From assembly GCA_016748015.1 (NCBI GenBank), contig JAAOMT010000226.1, positions 912,604 to 976,603 of the forward strand: DNA of 64,000 nt, read 5' to 3'. This DNA comes from Geosiphon pyriformis (Eukaryota; Glomeromycota; Glomeromycetes; Archaeosporales; Geosiphonaceae). Positions 25,610-38,310 of the stretch are shown here, in pieces. Both the position numbers and the translations under genes were made by a program. The notes beneath the pieces were generated by a model, which saw only the letters and a list, made by a program, of their open reading frames with translations, was not told where the DNA came from and searched no databases. Within the stretch, counting starts at the first letter, position 1. Every line of letters starts with the position of its first letter.

Positions 25610-26414
25610 TGTTACTCATAAAAATTAAAAATTATAATAATAGATAAAATAGCCAATCAGAAATAGGTATAATAAAATGGGGAATTCCAGGATTTTCTTA
25701 GAAAATTGCAAAATTGCAAAATTTTTTTGGGGAATTACAAGATTCTTCAGGAATTTCATATAACACAAATTATGTATATATAGCAAAAGTGTTAAAAGCA
25801 AAAAAGTATTTAAAATTTAATAAAGTTTAGAACTTCAATACTTTTTCTTCAAAAGATAGTTTTTTATAACTTAAAATAGAAACACATTCATATTAATAAA
25901 AATATCTAATTATTATCTAATTTATGTTATTATTGCTTAATTAAGAATATTAATCACTTATTTATTATTAACATTCTATGTTGATAGAATCCAATACTTA
26001 ATTTTATTGAACCAATAGCTCTTGATTACAATTATTAATAAAATATTAATTTCTTATTTTTTTTAATTTTTTAATTTTTTTTTGTTTCGTTTTTTTGTTG
26101 TTTACTAATTAATTAAAGAGATTAAGCACTGAATAATTAACATCAAAAATAATCTAGTAAAAAATCTGAAAATAAAGATAAAAATTTAAGAATAACTTAC
26201 CAAAAAGACATGATTGCCAAAATAAACTGGCTATCATACTAAAAAAAAAAATTCACAAAAAAAATTATCAATTAAATTTCTGTCTATTATATAAAAAACT
26301 CAACTAAAACCTTTAAACTTTAAAATCTTTAGAAATTACTAATATTACTAACTATTGAGCACCAAGTTACAAATTTGCTATTTGTTCTAATATACCAAAT
26401 AATTATCTGTAACA
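25610..26414 (+). repeat. Solo LTR nested in the hAT element
   Basis: It begins TGTTACTCATA and ends CTGTAACA, and aligns with the LTR at 21,122-21,999. CCAAT (25,653-25,657) and TATATATA (25,775-25,782) boxes are conserved. It is flanked by ATAT on both sides (25,606-25,609 and 26,415-26,418), a short target duplication. No internal sequence adjoins it, so it is a solo LTR left by recombination. Confidence 0.75.
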
Positions 26415-26838
26415 ATATGTTTAAAAAACTCAAAACATTGGGATAAAATACGAAATGCAGAGTTAAGTTCCTTAATCTTTAATTTATATAAAGTTTAAAT
26501 TAAAAAAATTTTAGGTAAATATATTTAGTTTAGGTTTTTAACAAATATTTTGAAAATATTATTTTTTATTTTATTTAGAGTCATCTGTACTGTCAAGTTT
26601 AGAATATGAATAAAGCATCAAAATTGAAAATTCTTCAAGTTTATTGAATGTTTTTTTTTTTTAATTTTTTGCTAACTCTTTTACAAAAGTACTATTATTT
26701 ATAATGTTATTAAAAGTAATAGCAAAAAGCTATTAAAAAAAATTAGATTATAATTAATAAAATTAATAGTAAACTTATTTAAAAAAGTGTGAATATAACT
26801 TTTTTTTAAACTTTTTTGGCTGAAAATTTGGCTTAAAA

Positions 26839-27050
26839 CAATAATAAAAACCATTTAAGCTAATATTAAGAAAACGTGGTTTTCAATAATATAAGCATTG
26901 TAATAACTCTGAGTCTTAAATAATATTAATGCCAAAAATTCAGCTCTAGAGCAATAATAAAAACCAATTTAAATTAATATTAAAAAAATACAATTTTTAA
27001 TAATATAAGCACTATAATAACTCTGAATCTTAAATAATACTAATATGCTG
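26839..27050 (+). repeat. Tandem duplication, two units of about 113 bp
   Basis: Two direct copies start at 26,839 and 26,952, each opening 'caataataaaaacca' and closing 'aataactctga(g/a)tcttaaataat'. They differ mostly by transitions. They lie inside the hAT remains; no coding signal is visible. Confidence 0.7.
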
Positions 27051-28349
27051 TATGATATGTCGATCTTATTATTGGCCATCAACTAATCCAAATTTATGCA
27101 AAAATATATATATGTATTTTTGATATAATTCTATAATCTTTTACTACTTTAAAAAATTTGTTTACAATATTTATTTTATTATATTGTTTATTTATTAATC
27201 CAAAATTAATTATTGTTTATTAAAGATTTTAATGATTATTAATATAATAAGCAGTAATAGAAACAAAGACTTTGTTATTAACAAATATCCAAAAATTTAA
27301 TGTAAAAAAAATTTTGAACTTAATAATAATTAAGTATACTTATTATATTATAAATATAAGTAAAAGAAAAAAAATATTTCATAATAAAAGTAGTGCTTAC
27401 TCTTAATTTTTGTCTACTTAAGACATAGAATTTTATAATTCTATTTTTAATTGTATCAGCACAAATAAATTAAGAAGTGTAATTTAAATATTAAAATATT
27501 TTAATTAATTTAAGATCTTTTACTATAAGAAGTAGTTACTAGTAGTTAATAAGCCAAATAGTAATTATGTCACAAAGTTTTTTATTATAAATGTTAATAA
27601 CAGTTATTACAGAAAACTAGAGCAGTTTTTTAGTTAGATTGGCCAAAAATTATAAAAAAAATAACAATTTTACTTATTAAAACATTTTTTTAATTGATTT
27701 GTAATCTTTCTAAATATTTTGTCTTTTTTATGATATTCTTCTATTGTAACATATATTGTTTAATAAAAAACTTTTAAATAGTACTATAAAAGTTTGGTAA
27801 TACCTTTAATTACACAAAAAAATAATTTATGTACACATTTTGAGATTATACATTTGGTTATTTTTTTTTGTTTACTCAAACTTATTAAAATAGTTCTATA
27901 CTTTATTCTAAAAACTAAATTTACCAAATATATTAATATTTGGACTATTTAAGTTATTAAATTCTATTATTTCAAATTTTAAATTTTTAGTAATATTGAA
28001 TAATATTAACAAATAAATTTATTTTAGTAGATTGAAAAGTAGAGTTGTTATACATGCATAGTTTTATATATTTCTTTAGCTGATTATAGTAATTAAACAA
28101 AGTAATAATTAATAAACAAATAGTACAAGTTATATTTTTTTTTAATTCTATTAAACTTAAACAAGTTTATAAACTTTGAACCAAACTCAGACTTGATAAA
28201 AAAATTCAATGCCAAATTTAAACTAAATTTACTTTGAAAAATTGGTTCAGTTTAAGTTTGGTTTATAATTCAAACCAAACTTGAACAACATTCAAAGTTC
28301 AGTTTGATTTGGTTTAATTGGAACTCTATTTTAAGGAACTAATTAGTTG

Positions 28350-29760
28350 TTAAAATTAAATTTGTTGTTGTTTATTGCAAATTGGTTTTAAGATGTAAAT
28401 TAGTTTTGTTGAACTAATTTTTAAGCAGATACTTGATATTATTATATAAGTAGTGATTAATATTGTTGTTGTATTGGTTGAAAAACAGACTAATAATAGT
28501 TGGTTTGATATTGAGGTTTGAATAAATAGTACAATAGTAGTAAAGATTGATAATAAAATAACTGTAATTAAGAATAATATTAATTATTTTTGTTTTGTAA
28601 TCTTTTTGCATTTTTTATAATCTTGTTTTATTGATTTTTTTGTATTTTTTATAATCTTGTTTTTAGTATTTTGGAATTTTACAATAATAATAGCTTTGGT
28701 TTTAATTGTTTAATAATAGAAAGTTGTTTGGATTTTGTTATTATGATAGTTGATATTTTTGTTATTGCTATTTTTATTGGTTAGTAAAATAGTTTTTAAC
28801 TTTTTTAGTTAATTAGTCGATTTTTTTTCAGCTGCTGAATTGGTTTTTCTAATAGTTAAGTTAACAAGTTTTGTGTAATTGGCTTTTTTTATTGTTATTT
28901 CATAAATCTTGGCATGTTAAATAATAATGACTAAGTCTTTTAAAGCATATAGTTAAACTTTTTTAATAAGTTTGTTTTTTAATCCTACAATAAATTGATT
29001 CAAAATCTGGGTATTAAAATAGTAATTGTTAATTTCTAATTGTCAAATTTGTCAAAAAAGTTTGTTGAACTTTTCAAGATAAGTTATAACAAATTCAAAT
29101 GGTTTTTGTTTGATATTGTAGAACTGATTTTAAAAAATAATGGATATATTGTTGTCAATAAATTGTTCTAAGAAAACATTTTTGAATGCTTACCAGTTTT
29201 TATATAATTTAGCCAAATTTTCAAATCATTTTTTAGCTATTTTTTATAGAAAGTAAAAAATTGTTTTTAACATTTTGAGTGTATTCTATCTATTTGTTTT
29301 TTCTGTTTTTGAAACTTTGTTAAGCCATTTTTGAAAACTAATATTAGTATTTTTGTCAGTAAATTCAGTGATTTTTGTAATATAAGTAGTTGCCATGTCT
29401 TTAATATCTTTGTTTCCAGTAGGTTTTTTCTCTGTAAATTCAGAAATGTCTTTATTGTTATTAAAGTAATTACTTTGGTTCTTTGCTAAGAAATTGAAAA
29501 AATTAGTATTAATAGATATTGTTTCTGGTTGTTGAGTAAGACTTTTTGGTAAAATAAAATCTTTTGGTCTTAAAAACCAAATATGAAATAAATTGAGTGT
29601 TTGTGGTTAAGCAAATAAAATTAGAAATAATGTAATAAAAAATAATAATTGAATACTAATTCCTTGTTTGGGTATTTGCAAGTATTTGGCCATTATTTCT
29701 GGTGTGTTGTGAATTGTTTTTGGGTTTTATTTTTGTTTTTGTTTTTTTTGTTGTTATTTT
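28350..29760 (-). pseudogene. Heavily decayed LTR retrotransposon gag (minus strand)
   Basis: The reverse complement reads as a gag capsid relic with many stops. Recognisable pieces at about 28,900-29,230 include NIKQKPFEFVITYLEKFNKL, then QILNQFIVGLKNKLIKKV, then an 'ALKDLV' block. These are the '(I/L)KQ..E.V..YL..F..L' and 'FI.GL...L...V' signatures of fungal gag proteins. Downstream on the minus strand (28,350-28,900) are Lys/Asn-rich remnants. Upstream lies a leader (about 29,760-30,150) and then the LTR at 30,151-31,069, the expected order for a minus-strand element. Confidence 0.6.
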
Positions 29761-30120
29761 TAGGTTTTGATTCTATGTTTAAAGAAAATTTGAATTATAT
29801 TGGGTATTTTTTTTACAATATTAAATAATATTAAAGTTGAGTTTCTAAAAATAGATATCAAGTATTTCATTATTAAAGTTTTTTGTTTCTAAGCAGAAAT
29901 AGTATAGTAAATTTTTATAGAGATTGTTTCTGACTTTTGAAATATTGTAGTTTTCAAAAAAATAATTGTTAATATAGTTTTTAATATATTAGTATAATAA
30001 TTTTTTAAAAACTTCAATTCTGTTTTGGATGTTAAATTTTTGCTTGTAGTAAGTGTAAATTGACTGTTAATACTTTAGAATTGTTATGTTAAATGTGATT
30101 GCCACTTTAAAGTTATTGTT

Positions 30121-30150
30121 ACTGTATTATTTTTATAAGAAAACACCAAA
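30121..30150 (-). other. Primer-binding-like site of the minus-strand LTR element
   Basis: On the minus strand, immediately after the LTR end, the sequence reads TTTGGTGTTTTCTTATAAAA. It aligns with TTTGGTGCTTCCTGTGAGGT after the LTR at 21,999. The match between two different LTR families at the same place supports a shared primer-binding site. Confidence 0.55.
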
Positions 30151-31069
30151 TATTACCAGAAATTTTTGGTTTCTTTTCGTTAATATTATTAGTGACTATT
30201 TGTTGTAAATTTACATTTTCTGAAAGCTATTGAATCTCTGATAACTGAATTTATCTTTAAATTATCTTCTATAATTTGAACTGCTGGGCTTATAAGTGAA
30301 ATGACTAATTCTGTACCAGTTATTTTGTATAGTTATATTGTAATAAATGCCAATCTTTTTCCAAAAATTACTTATCTGAAAGCTCACTAAAAAATATGTA
30401 GTTACTTTGTTATAAAAGTCAACTTTTCTACAGAATTCTTGTCTGTAAATTATTTTAATGATTATAATAAAAAAAATAAAAAAAATGTAAAAGAAATAGA
30501 ATTTTATTAAAGAAATTGTTTTCTATTTAAGCCTAGAATTACTAACAAATTACTGAACTTAGTAGCTAATTAATTTCAAAATATTAGTTGAATTCTGGAA
30601 AATTTTAAGTATAATTACTAAAGAAATTGGTTTTTTAAAGTATATTTTTATTTAAATTGTAATACCGAAAATGAATCAAAAAATAAGTTTTTTATTCTTT
30701 AATAAAATAAATTTTTTCGAAAAAAAAAGCTTTTCTTTTATACAACTTGTTGTAGTACTAGTCTATAAACTTGCACTTTTTTTTTGTTATAATTTTGACA
30801 AACTAAAGATAAATTTCGACAAACTATGAATAATTTTTGTGAACTATTAAAATATTTTGCAAATTTCTACAAATTTTGGTAAATTCTTAAATATTACAGA
30901 GTTCGAGATATTGCATAATTTGATTATTATAATTGTGTATCATACAAATTAGGTTATTAATTAGATAATAATATTCGAAAATTTAATTAACTAATAAATA
31001 ATAATTAAAATAATAAGAATTATAAGAGTAATTTTATGTTAATTACTAATTAAAATTTTATTGATAATA
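30151..31069 (-). repeat. LTR copy B, 5' LTR of the minus-strand gag element
   Basis: About 919 bp, homologous along its length to 18,337-19,261. It stands directly upstream (minus strand) of the primer-binding-like site and decayed gag, so here it is the 5' LTR. Minus-strand ends read TATTATC...GGTAATA, decayed from TGTTATC...AGTAACA. Confidence 0.7.
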
Positions 31070-33070
31070 CTGTTTTAATTTATTAATTAATTTTAATAAA
31101 AAAAAATCTTAAAATTTTTAAAAACAATTTTAATATATATTTTTTAATTTTATTGTTTTTAATATTTTTTATTATAATAATACTTATTTTATTTTTAAGC
31201 TTTTAGATTTTACTTAATAATTAATAAATATTATTAATGTTTTTAATTTTTAAATATTGTTGTAATTAAAATTAATACTTTAAAAAATTCATATTTTTTG
31301 TTTGTTAATATTGTTTTAAATATTAAAATTTGAATTATTTGGTTTTTAAATGTAAAGTATCTTTATTTTATTTATTAAAGTTGGTGTTTAAGTTTATATT
31401 AAATTTCAAAGTTTTTAAAAATTAATTTATTAATATTAGATTAAATATAAAAGCTGCTGTTTTTTTACTTTTTTTTGTTATTATTAATTTTGCAATTGGT
31501 TTTAAATTAGTTTCTTTAAAATTTAAGTTAATAAAATTAGTTTTTTAATCAAATTTATTATTAAATTTGTTAAATTTTTGTTTATTGTAAATGTTAAAAT
31601 AAAAAATGTTTTTATAATTAAAAAAGAAATTGGTATTTTTGACAAAATTATTGGTAATTTAAGTAAAAAATAATTAATTTTAAGATAAAATATAATGAAT
31701 ATAGTTTTTTTAATAATATAGATAATAATAATTTAAGTTTTTTTTATTAGTAAAATATTTTTTGTTGAAATAATAGTTTTATAAAAGTTTTAAGCTTTAA
31801 ATATTTAATTTAATATAAGTAAAACCATTAAATAAATAACTAATTTGGTTTTTAATAACAATAATTTAATTATAATTATGTATAAAATAACAATTTTAAA
31901 TAATTTTTTTTTAAAATTCAATATAATAAGATTTTAACTAATTTGAATAACTAATTATATATAATAATACATAAATTATACTTATTTTAAAGTTTTATAG
32001 CTATATAAATAAAATAAAATTTGTTTATTTTTTATTTTAATTAAAATTATTAAAATACCAAAAAAAGTTTTTTAATTTATTTATTATATAAGTAATGTTT
32101 TATATTAAGTTATCTAAAATTAATTATCAAAATTATTAATTTTTAAAAAAATAACATGTTACATAAATTTATAGCTTAATTAATATATTTAAAATAATAT
32201 TAATATAATATATAATTTTTATATAAATAGCTTTTTTGTAATTTAAAAAAAGTATTAATTTATATTATATTTATTTTTAATTATGGTTTTATAATAAATA
32301 TTAAATTTTGTAAAATTTTAATTAATAATAAAGCTTATTTTTTTTGGTTATATAATTCATTTTTTTATTGTTTATTAAAAACAAGCTCAAAATTAAAATT
32401 TTTTTAAAAAAATCTCAGTTGTAAATTATTGTGTATTAATAGCTAGTTTTATTAAAAGCTTTATTGAAATTTAAGAAATATATATATGTGTTTTTTAAAT
32501 AATAATATAATAAATAGCAATAAGTTTTTAATAAGTAATAATATATTAAATTATTTAAGATTTTTAATCTTTTAAAGAAGTTTATTTATTTACGGTAATA
32601 AAACTTTAAATTATTTTATTGATAATATAAATTCAAAAAAATTGTTTTTAATATTTTATATAGTATAATTTTAATGTAAATTTAAAGTCTTAAAATTTTA
32701 CTTTGTTAAAACAAATAAAAAAATAAAAAATTATTTTAAACAATATAAACAGTTAATCAAATATAAAACATGTATAAATCACATTTACTTTGGTTTTTAA
32801 TTTTTAAAATATAAATAAAAATATAATTTAATGTAATTCTAAACAAATAATGATAATAATAATTAAATTTATATTACTTTTTATACTATTTTTTTAAATA
32901 ATATTTTTATTCCATAATTGGCCACTATTTAAAATTTTAGGGCTAAATAGCTAATAATTTAACCTTTTAAATTTAAATTTTATATAAATTAATTTTGAGC
33001 TGAGAAAAAAATTAACACAATATCAAACTACAAAATTTAAAAAGCATTCCTGCATTTTCCCGCCTAGAAA
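31070..33070. other. AT desert
   Basis: No open frame or motif could be read. Base composition switches sharply at about 33,000 to that of a gene island. Confidence 0.6.
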
Positions 33071-33513
33071 TTACACCTTCCCGTTTATAGAAGGATTAGC
33101 CTCAATGTTCTGAATGACTTTTTTTGGGAGAAATTCGTACATAGTGAGATAGCTGTGAAATATTTTGAGTTTAGCCTTGGTTACCAACATAGGGAATGAC
33201 CATCCTTGTAATGGAGATTGGTAATTGAGACCTGATAAAAGATAAGGTTTTGCAAATAGCATGCAGTTAACGAGTTTTTAGACGAAGAGAATTTATTTTG
33301 ATTCGATAAACTTGAAGGGAAATGGGATAAATGCTATTTAAGCACTGTTCGTCTTAACGAAAATTAATATTGAAGGCTAATACCTCTAATGTTGAAAGAT
33401 AACAAAAAATGATTGTTTCAAACGAAATAAAAATGTTCTTGAGTAGAGCAAAAATAGGCCATATAAACCAAAATTGTTATCGCCTGAAAACCAAAACCAG
33501 ATTCTGATGGCAC

Positions 33514-35587
33514 TCATATCTGGGGCGTGCTCGTTTGGGAAGCGGATTTTGGATTGGACTGATCAAAAGAGGTGTTAGCTTGGGGTGATGACGATGAAGA
33601 TTTGATAACATTAACTAAGTCTTCTTTACGAGAGGGATTGTCTAAATCCATTACATCAGAATTTGAATCCAAATTCATTGGTGTGGTAGATGATACTTCC
33701 CGTGGATGGTTCTCAAAAAATTTGGCAGATAAGGTATGAGAGTATTTTCCTCGTCTAGGCCGATAATCACTGGTGTATTTCGCGCGGTACATATCAAGAG
33801 CTTTTTGAAGCAGCAATTTTTTCTCCCCAAGTTTTGTAGAATTCAAATAAGCCTTTTGATCGAATAAAAAAACATAATAAAAAATCTGCCAAAAAATGAT
33901 TTGATTGGGAGTTCCAGAGTAGGTTTAATCTTACCAATTTCCAACCTAGCTCATTGCACCAATTTTCAAGGTCCCAATTAGTCCCTTTATAATTGTTTCG
34001 ATCGCAAAAAGCTCGAGGATAAACGCAATTCTTTTTCCTAAATTCATCAGGTATATCTGTCATGTTAACAGATTCAATGTCGGCTCGAACTCGAACTCTG
34101 GTCGAAACACCTTTAACAACTGAATCAATTGATAATTGCTTTGCTGCTCCTCGCTGCCTTTTGACAGAAAGATTGAGATCAGCATTTCCATCAAAAGCAT
34201 CGCCATCACGGGCAGCCCTTTTACGTAATGTTCCATTTAATATTTTTTCATTTCTGACAACTCGTCTGGACCTCATATTCGGATCGCGATTTCGATAACT
34301 GTCAACTGCTCGCTGAAGTAATCCCCTTTTTCCGGAAATATCAGCGGAATTGAGCCATGCTAGTTTCCAGCCTAATATATTACATTCGTTCTCATATGCC
34401 CATCGATTTCCTTGATATTTATCTTCTGAACAATTTGCACGGGGATATAGGCAATTATCGTTTTTGAATTCTTCACTTATATCATTAAGATTAACGTGGT
34501 CCACATCAATGCGTATTCGATATTCTTTATTGTTGCCCTTCACGGAATAAGTAAATACCACAAATTGCACACCCTCGCGCGTCTCGATAATAGGATCAGT
34601 GGCGGGTAATGCATGATTTGGGGAAGGATTAGAAATCAGAGGTTCGGGTTGTTTAAGAGCACCCAGTGATTGTTGTTGATTTGGAGATGGAGAAGGGATT
34701 TGATGCTTAGTCAACTGATCTTGTAATTTTGGTGATTTTTGTTGCTTTGGCTGTAAAGATTGTGTTAATATTGGTAATAAATTTTGAGGATGTTCTTGTT
34801 GTTGTTGAATGTCAGGATGTTCATGATGTTCAGGAAGTTTTTCATGTTGATCTTGATTTTGTGTTGTTTCAACATTAATATTGGAAGTTGATGAGTTGTC
34901 GTTGTTCACATTTGTTTGTGCAGATGACGGCGATGATGATGATGATGACGATGATGATGATGTTATGGAATTAATAGTTTTTTTTTTAATTAGCTGTGGG
35001 TTGCTAATAGGTTTTGTTATCATTGTGGAGACATTTGGTGATGGGGAAACTGTTCTGTGTGGGAGCAAGTTATTACTACCAAAAAGGACACCAGTATTAT
35101 TGGTAATATTAGTATTATTACTATTGATAATCTTTTTCTGTTCTTTAGCCTTTTTCTTTTTCGCTCTTTGTATTGTCCTTTCGAGTGATAAAAATTGTTC
35201 AATTGAAATTGTCGTAAGAAGTTCTTCGGTGTGTTGGTCTGGTCTAATGAGAGACGCTAGTGTGATATGAGGAATAGGAGGTTGAACAGTTTGGGGATTC
35301 GAGGTAGTTGCGACGTTTTCAGGTGGATAGCGTAAAACATTTTGAGCACTTGATAAAGAGGAAGTTTGAGAAGCTGGTTGAATTTGAGTTTGTGGAATGT
35401 TTGAGGACTTATCACTTAAATTGACCCAAGTTAATGCCTCAGTAGGAGACTTGGTTTTTTCGGTGCTCGTAGGAGTTACACTAGAGAGAGGATCAGCCTT
35501 AGGTGGAGAGGAAAGTGAGGTTGTTAGTCTTTCCGTTTGTAAGTTTGATCCGTTCTTTCGAGTTTCGCGTTGGGAAGGTTGTTGCAT
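33514..35587 (-). CDS. Two-exon protein with two DUF8032-like domains
   Basis: Model: exon 1 35,587-33,935, an 82-nt intron (GTAAGA...AAAG), exon 2 33,852-33,514; about 663 residues. The N-terminal third is a low-complexity Ser/Thr/Pro/Gln region with a 10-serine run (34,930-34,965). Two related domains follow: residues about 337-440 (DVDHVNLNDISEEFKNDNC, CNILGWKLAWLNS, LLQRAVDSYRNR) and about 480-600 (DIESVNMTDIPDEFRKKNC, CNELGWKL). The second is completed only by splicing, since exon 2 supplies AYLNSTKLGEKKLLLQKALD. They resemble the fungal family I recall as DUF8032; its function is unknown to me. Basic stretches (RSRRVVRNEK, VKRQRG) suggest a nuclear protein, but that is inference. Intron phase is 0. 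CpG is common here, unlike in the flanking repeats. Confidence 0.8.
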
Positions 35588-36240
35588 TTTTCTTTTTGTT
35601 CAACTATCGGTTTATCGCGACAGGGGGTCTATATCCCTAACAAACTTCGCGAGAATTCACCAAATTATATTGTAACCCCTGAGTGTTTCTAAGTTTGGTT
35701 TTTTGACGAGGGTGTAGTATTTACCCAGTTGTTTGTTGGACATTGAATCAACTCCCAGGAGTTCTCCCACCCCATGGCATGCATAAGGAATTGCATGTCA
35801 TCCTGATCAATTTTAATTGGTCCTACGGTCAATTCCTAAAAAATCTGACAAGACTTCCAATTTTGGTTTTGAAGTAATGATAAATTTAATCATTCCCTCT
35901 TATGAACGGCGATGCCAACAGGAGGCGATGATACCTAAATCACTTCAAAAAGGAGTTTTTTTGCCGGTGCAGAAAAAATGCGAGTAAATAGGATGCAGCC
36001 TGTGAAAATCTTTTTTCGCAGAAACATCTTTGTAATAATAAATAAAGAAATTCAATAAAAACAGGTAAAAGTCGAGTTCTGAAATAATAGCTAACAAATA
36101 AACTTTTTTAATCAAACTTGATAAATTTTTTCGACTCCTTATTATGATCAGGAATAATCTTTTTGAAAAAATGATAATTATGAGTGACAACAACAACAAT
36201 AATAATAATAATAATTTAAAATTACAAGTGTTCGAAAATC
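35588..36240. other. Upstream region of the DUF8032-like gene
   Basis: Moderate-GC sequence 5' of the minus-strand gene, which probably contains its promoter and 5' leader. No TATA box could be assigned with confidence. The short open frame at 35,945-36,199 is low-complexity and not supported. Confidence 0.35.
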
Positions 36241-37779
36241 TCTCCTAATAGATATTATGTCTATGAAATAATAGATTTAGAACAATTTTGAGGTTTGAAA
36301 TGAAAATTGGTTCAAGTCTATTATCATCTCAAGCTTGCTTACATTTGCAATAAATGTAAAAATTACTTAGGAAAAACTTTTTAATTAAGTGGCGTTTTGT
36401 GCAATGGGAAATTTTCAAAATTCGGACTTCTGAAAGAAAAGTAAAAAAATTAAACAAGACCCAAAAACAATTTTTTGGGAATTCTTCATTTGTTTTTTTT
36501 CAATTGCAAAAAGATTTTCCTATCAATTTAGAAATGAGGCAAAATTATTTAGCGTGAGCATATTTCATGAATGAAACCAATTTAAAAGTGAAATTTTCCA
36601 AAATGCACATATCTTTATTAGCTGACTTAAATGACCTTCTGTTTTAGAATCAAATAAATTATTGTAAATGAAACTAAATTGAAACATAAATAACAGTAAT
36701 TTGAAAAATTAAAAAATTCACACTAATAATTAATAGCAAAACAAACCTTTCTTATTAATATCTGATCTTAGTTTAAAATTTATTCTTAATAAGAAGCTTA
36801 AAATTTTGTTCTTTTTGAGATGCTTGGAATAATTGAGAAAACAACAAATTGGCTTGTCCAATTTTAAATCATTTCAAACGTTATTTGTAAACACAATTAT
36901 TAATACGAGAGAAAGAAAAGATTTAAAACAAACAAAATCTTTTTTTTGCAATTAAGTTCTATTGTAAGAAATAATAAAGGAAATTTAAAATAAATGTGAT
37001 TTGTTTTAATGATAACTTTTTTCAAAGAACATTATATAATAATTTAACATCAGTTAATAAAAGAAAATTAATTCAATTTTTTATTTTTACAAAGTTAGCA
37101 TGCTTAATTAAACCAAATAAGAAAAAAGAAATTTTAAAATTGGTTGAATTGATTATTTTAAAATGTATTATTTTAAATTATTATATCATATTTTAAATTA
37201 TTTAAAAATACAAAATATAACTGTTATATTAAATTCTTAAACAATTTTTTATTTATTGATTTATAGCTTTCGATTACATATTTTAATATTACATAAAATT
37301 CATTTTTATTATATTTTTAGTTTTTGTTAGCAAATTTGTTACTTTTTTAAACCATATTATTTGTAAAATATTTTAAATTGTAATCCAAAAATCAAATGTT
37401 TAAAAATTTGCAAAAAGTTCATAATATTTAAATTTTAATAATAATAAATCTAATTTTAAGTTATTTTCAAGTTAATTAATTTAGGTTTTTAAAGTTTAAT
37501 TACAATAGTATTATGTTTAAAAATTAAAAAGTAAATTTTGTTGTGTTTAAAATATATAGAAAAAATGAAGTTTAATTAACTTAATAGCTAATTAACTTTA
37601 GAAAATTAATTTATAATGCAATAAAATATATTAAAAAATGGTTTAATAAATTATTGTTTTTTTAAAAAGTTGAATTTTTTATTTATTGTAAAAGATATTT
37701 TGAAAAAAATAAGTTTTTTAAATAATTTTATTTTAAATTTTATTATTATTAGTTTTAAAAAACAATAAAAATAATACTA
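36241..37779. other. Non-coding transition into AT desert
   Basis: Composition falls gradually from gene-island to desert level. No coding signal above background on either strand. Confidence 0.5.
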
Positions 37780-38310
37780 AAACTTTTTTTTTCTATTTTT
37801 ATAATTATAACCAAAGCAAATAGTAAAATAGTTATAATTTTTTTATTGTCTAAAACAACTGGTAATATTTTTATTAGTAAAACATTTATAACTATAAAAA
37901 CTATTTAATAACACTCTGTAAAAATGTTTTTTTTTAAATAATAATAATAATAATAATATATTTACTAAGATTAATTTTAATTAATTTTTGGCTATATTGT
38001 TTAATGTATTAATATTTAATTAATCTTTAACAGTTATAAAAGCATGACAAAACATGTTTTTATATGTGTTTTTAATTAATTAATATATTAAATTATTTAA
38101 TTTTAAAGATTAAACTAATTAAATAAAAACCAAATTATTCTTTTTTTGTTTTTTGATACTGTTTCTGGTAATGTTTAAAAAACAACTATTAATTATCAAA
38201 AATTTGCTAAATAAGTAGTTTTTACTTTAATGTTTAATAAAACTATTAAATTAAAATAGTTTATATTAAAGCTGTATTTTAGTTTTTGTATAGTTTTTTT
38301 AAATTGAATT
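37780..38310 (-). repeat. AT-rich dispersed repeat, copy 4, inverted
   Basis: The reverse complement aligns with 10,700-11,423 (shared blocks 'attaccagaaacagtatcaaa', 'aaaaaacaaaaaaagaat' and 'taataaaaatatta'). The sequence to its right, 38,335-38,440, resembles about 2490-2640, next to another inverted copy. Confidence 0.5.

Larger units (their letters stand above)
24228..28327 (-). mobile_element. Degenerate hAT-type DNA transposon
   Basis: The ends carry related inverted sequences. The left one (24,228-24,420) and the reverse complement of the right one (28,150-28,327) share 'ggttcaaagtttat'-like blocks and repeated AAACTTGAAC/CCAAACTTAAA words, typical of hAT subterminal repeats. Inside on the minus strand is a transposase piece. 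The left flank ends '...tatttaag' and the right flank begins 'attttaag', a possible blurred 8-bp target duplication. The flanks nevertheless belong to different elements, so a simple insertion does not explain the locus. A solo LTR (25,610-26,414) is nested inside. Confidence 0.6.

Noticed and set aside
33071-33262. 63-codon minus-strand open frame downstream of the DUF8032-like gene
   Set aside because: Follows the stop of the gene by 250 bp and cannot be spliced in frame by an obvious signal; no motif. Most likely 3' UTR or intergenic.
34881-35270. 129-codon plus-strand open frame with an aspartate run
   Set aside because: Antisense shadow of the serine-rich region of the DUF8032-like gene; the Asp run is the GAT microsatellite encoding serines on the other strand.
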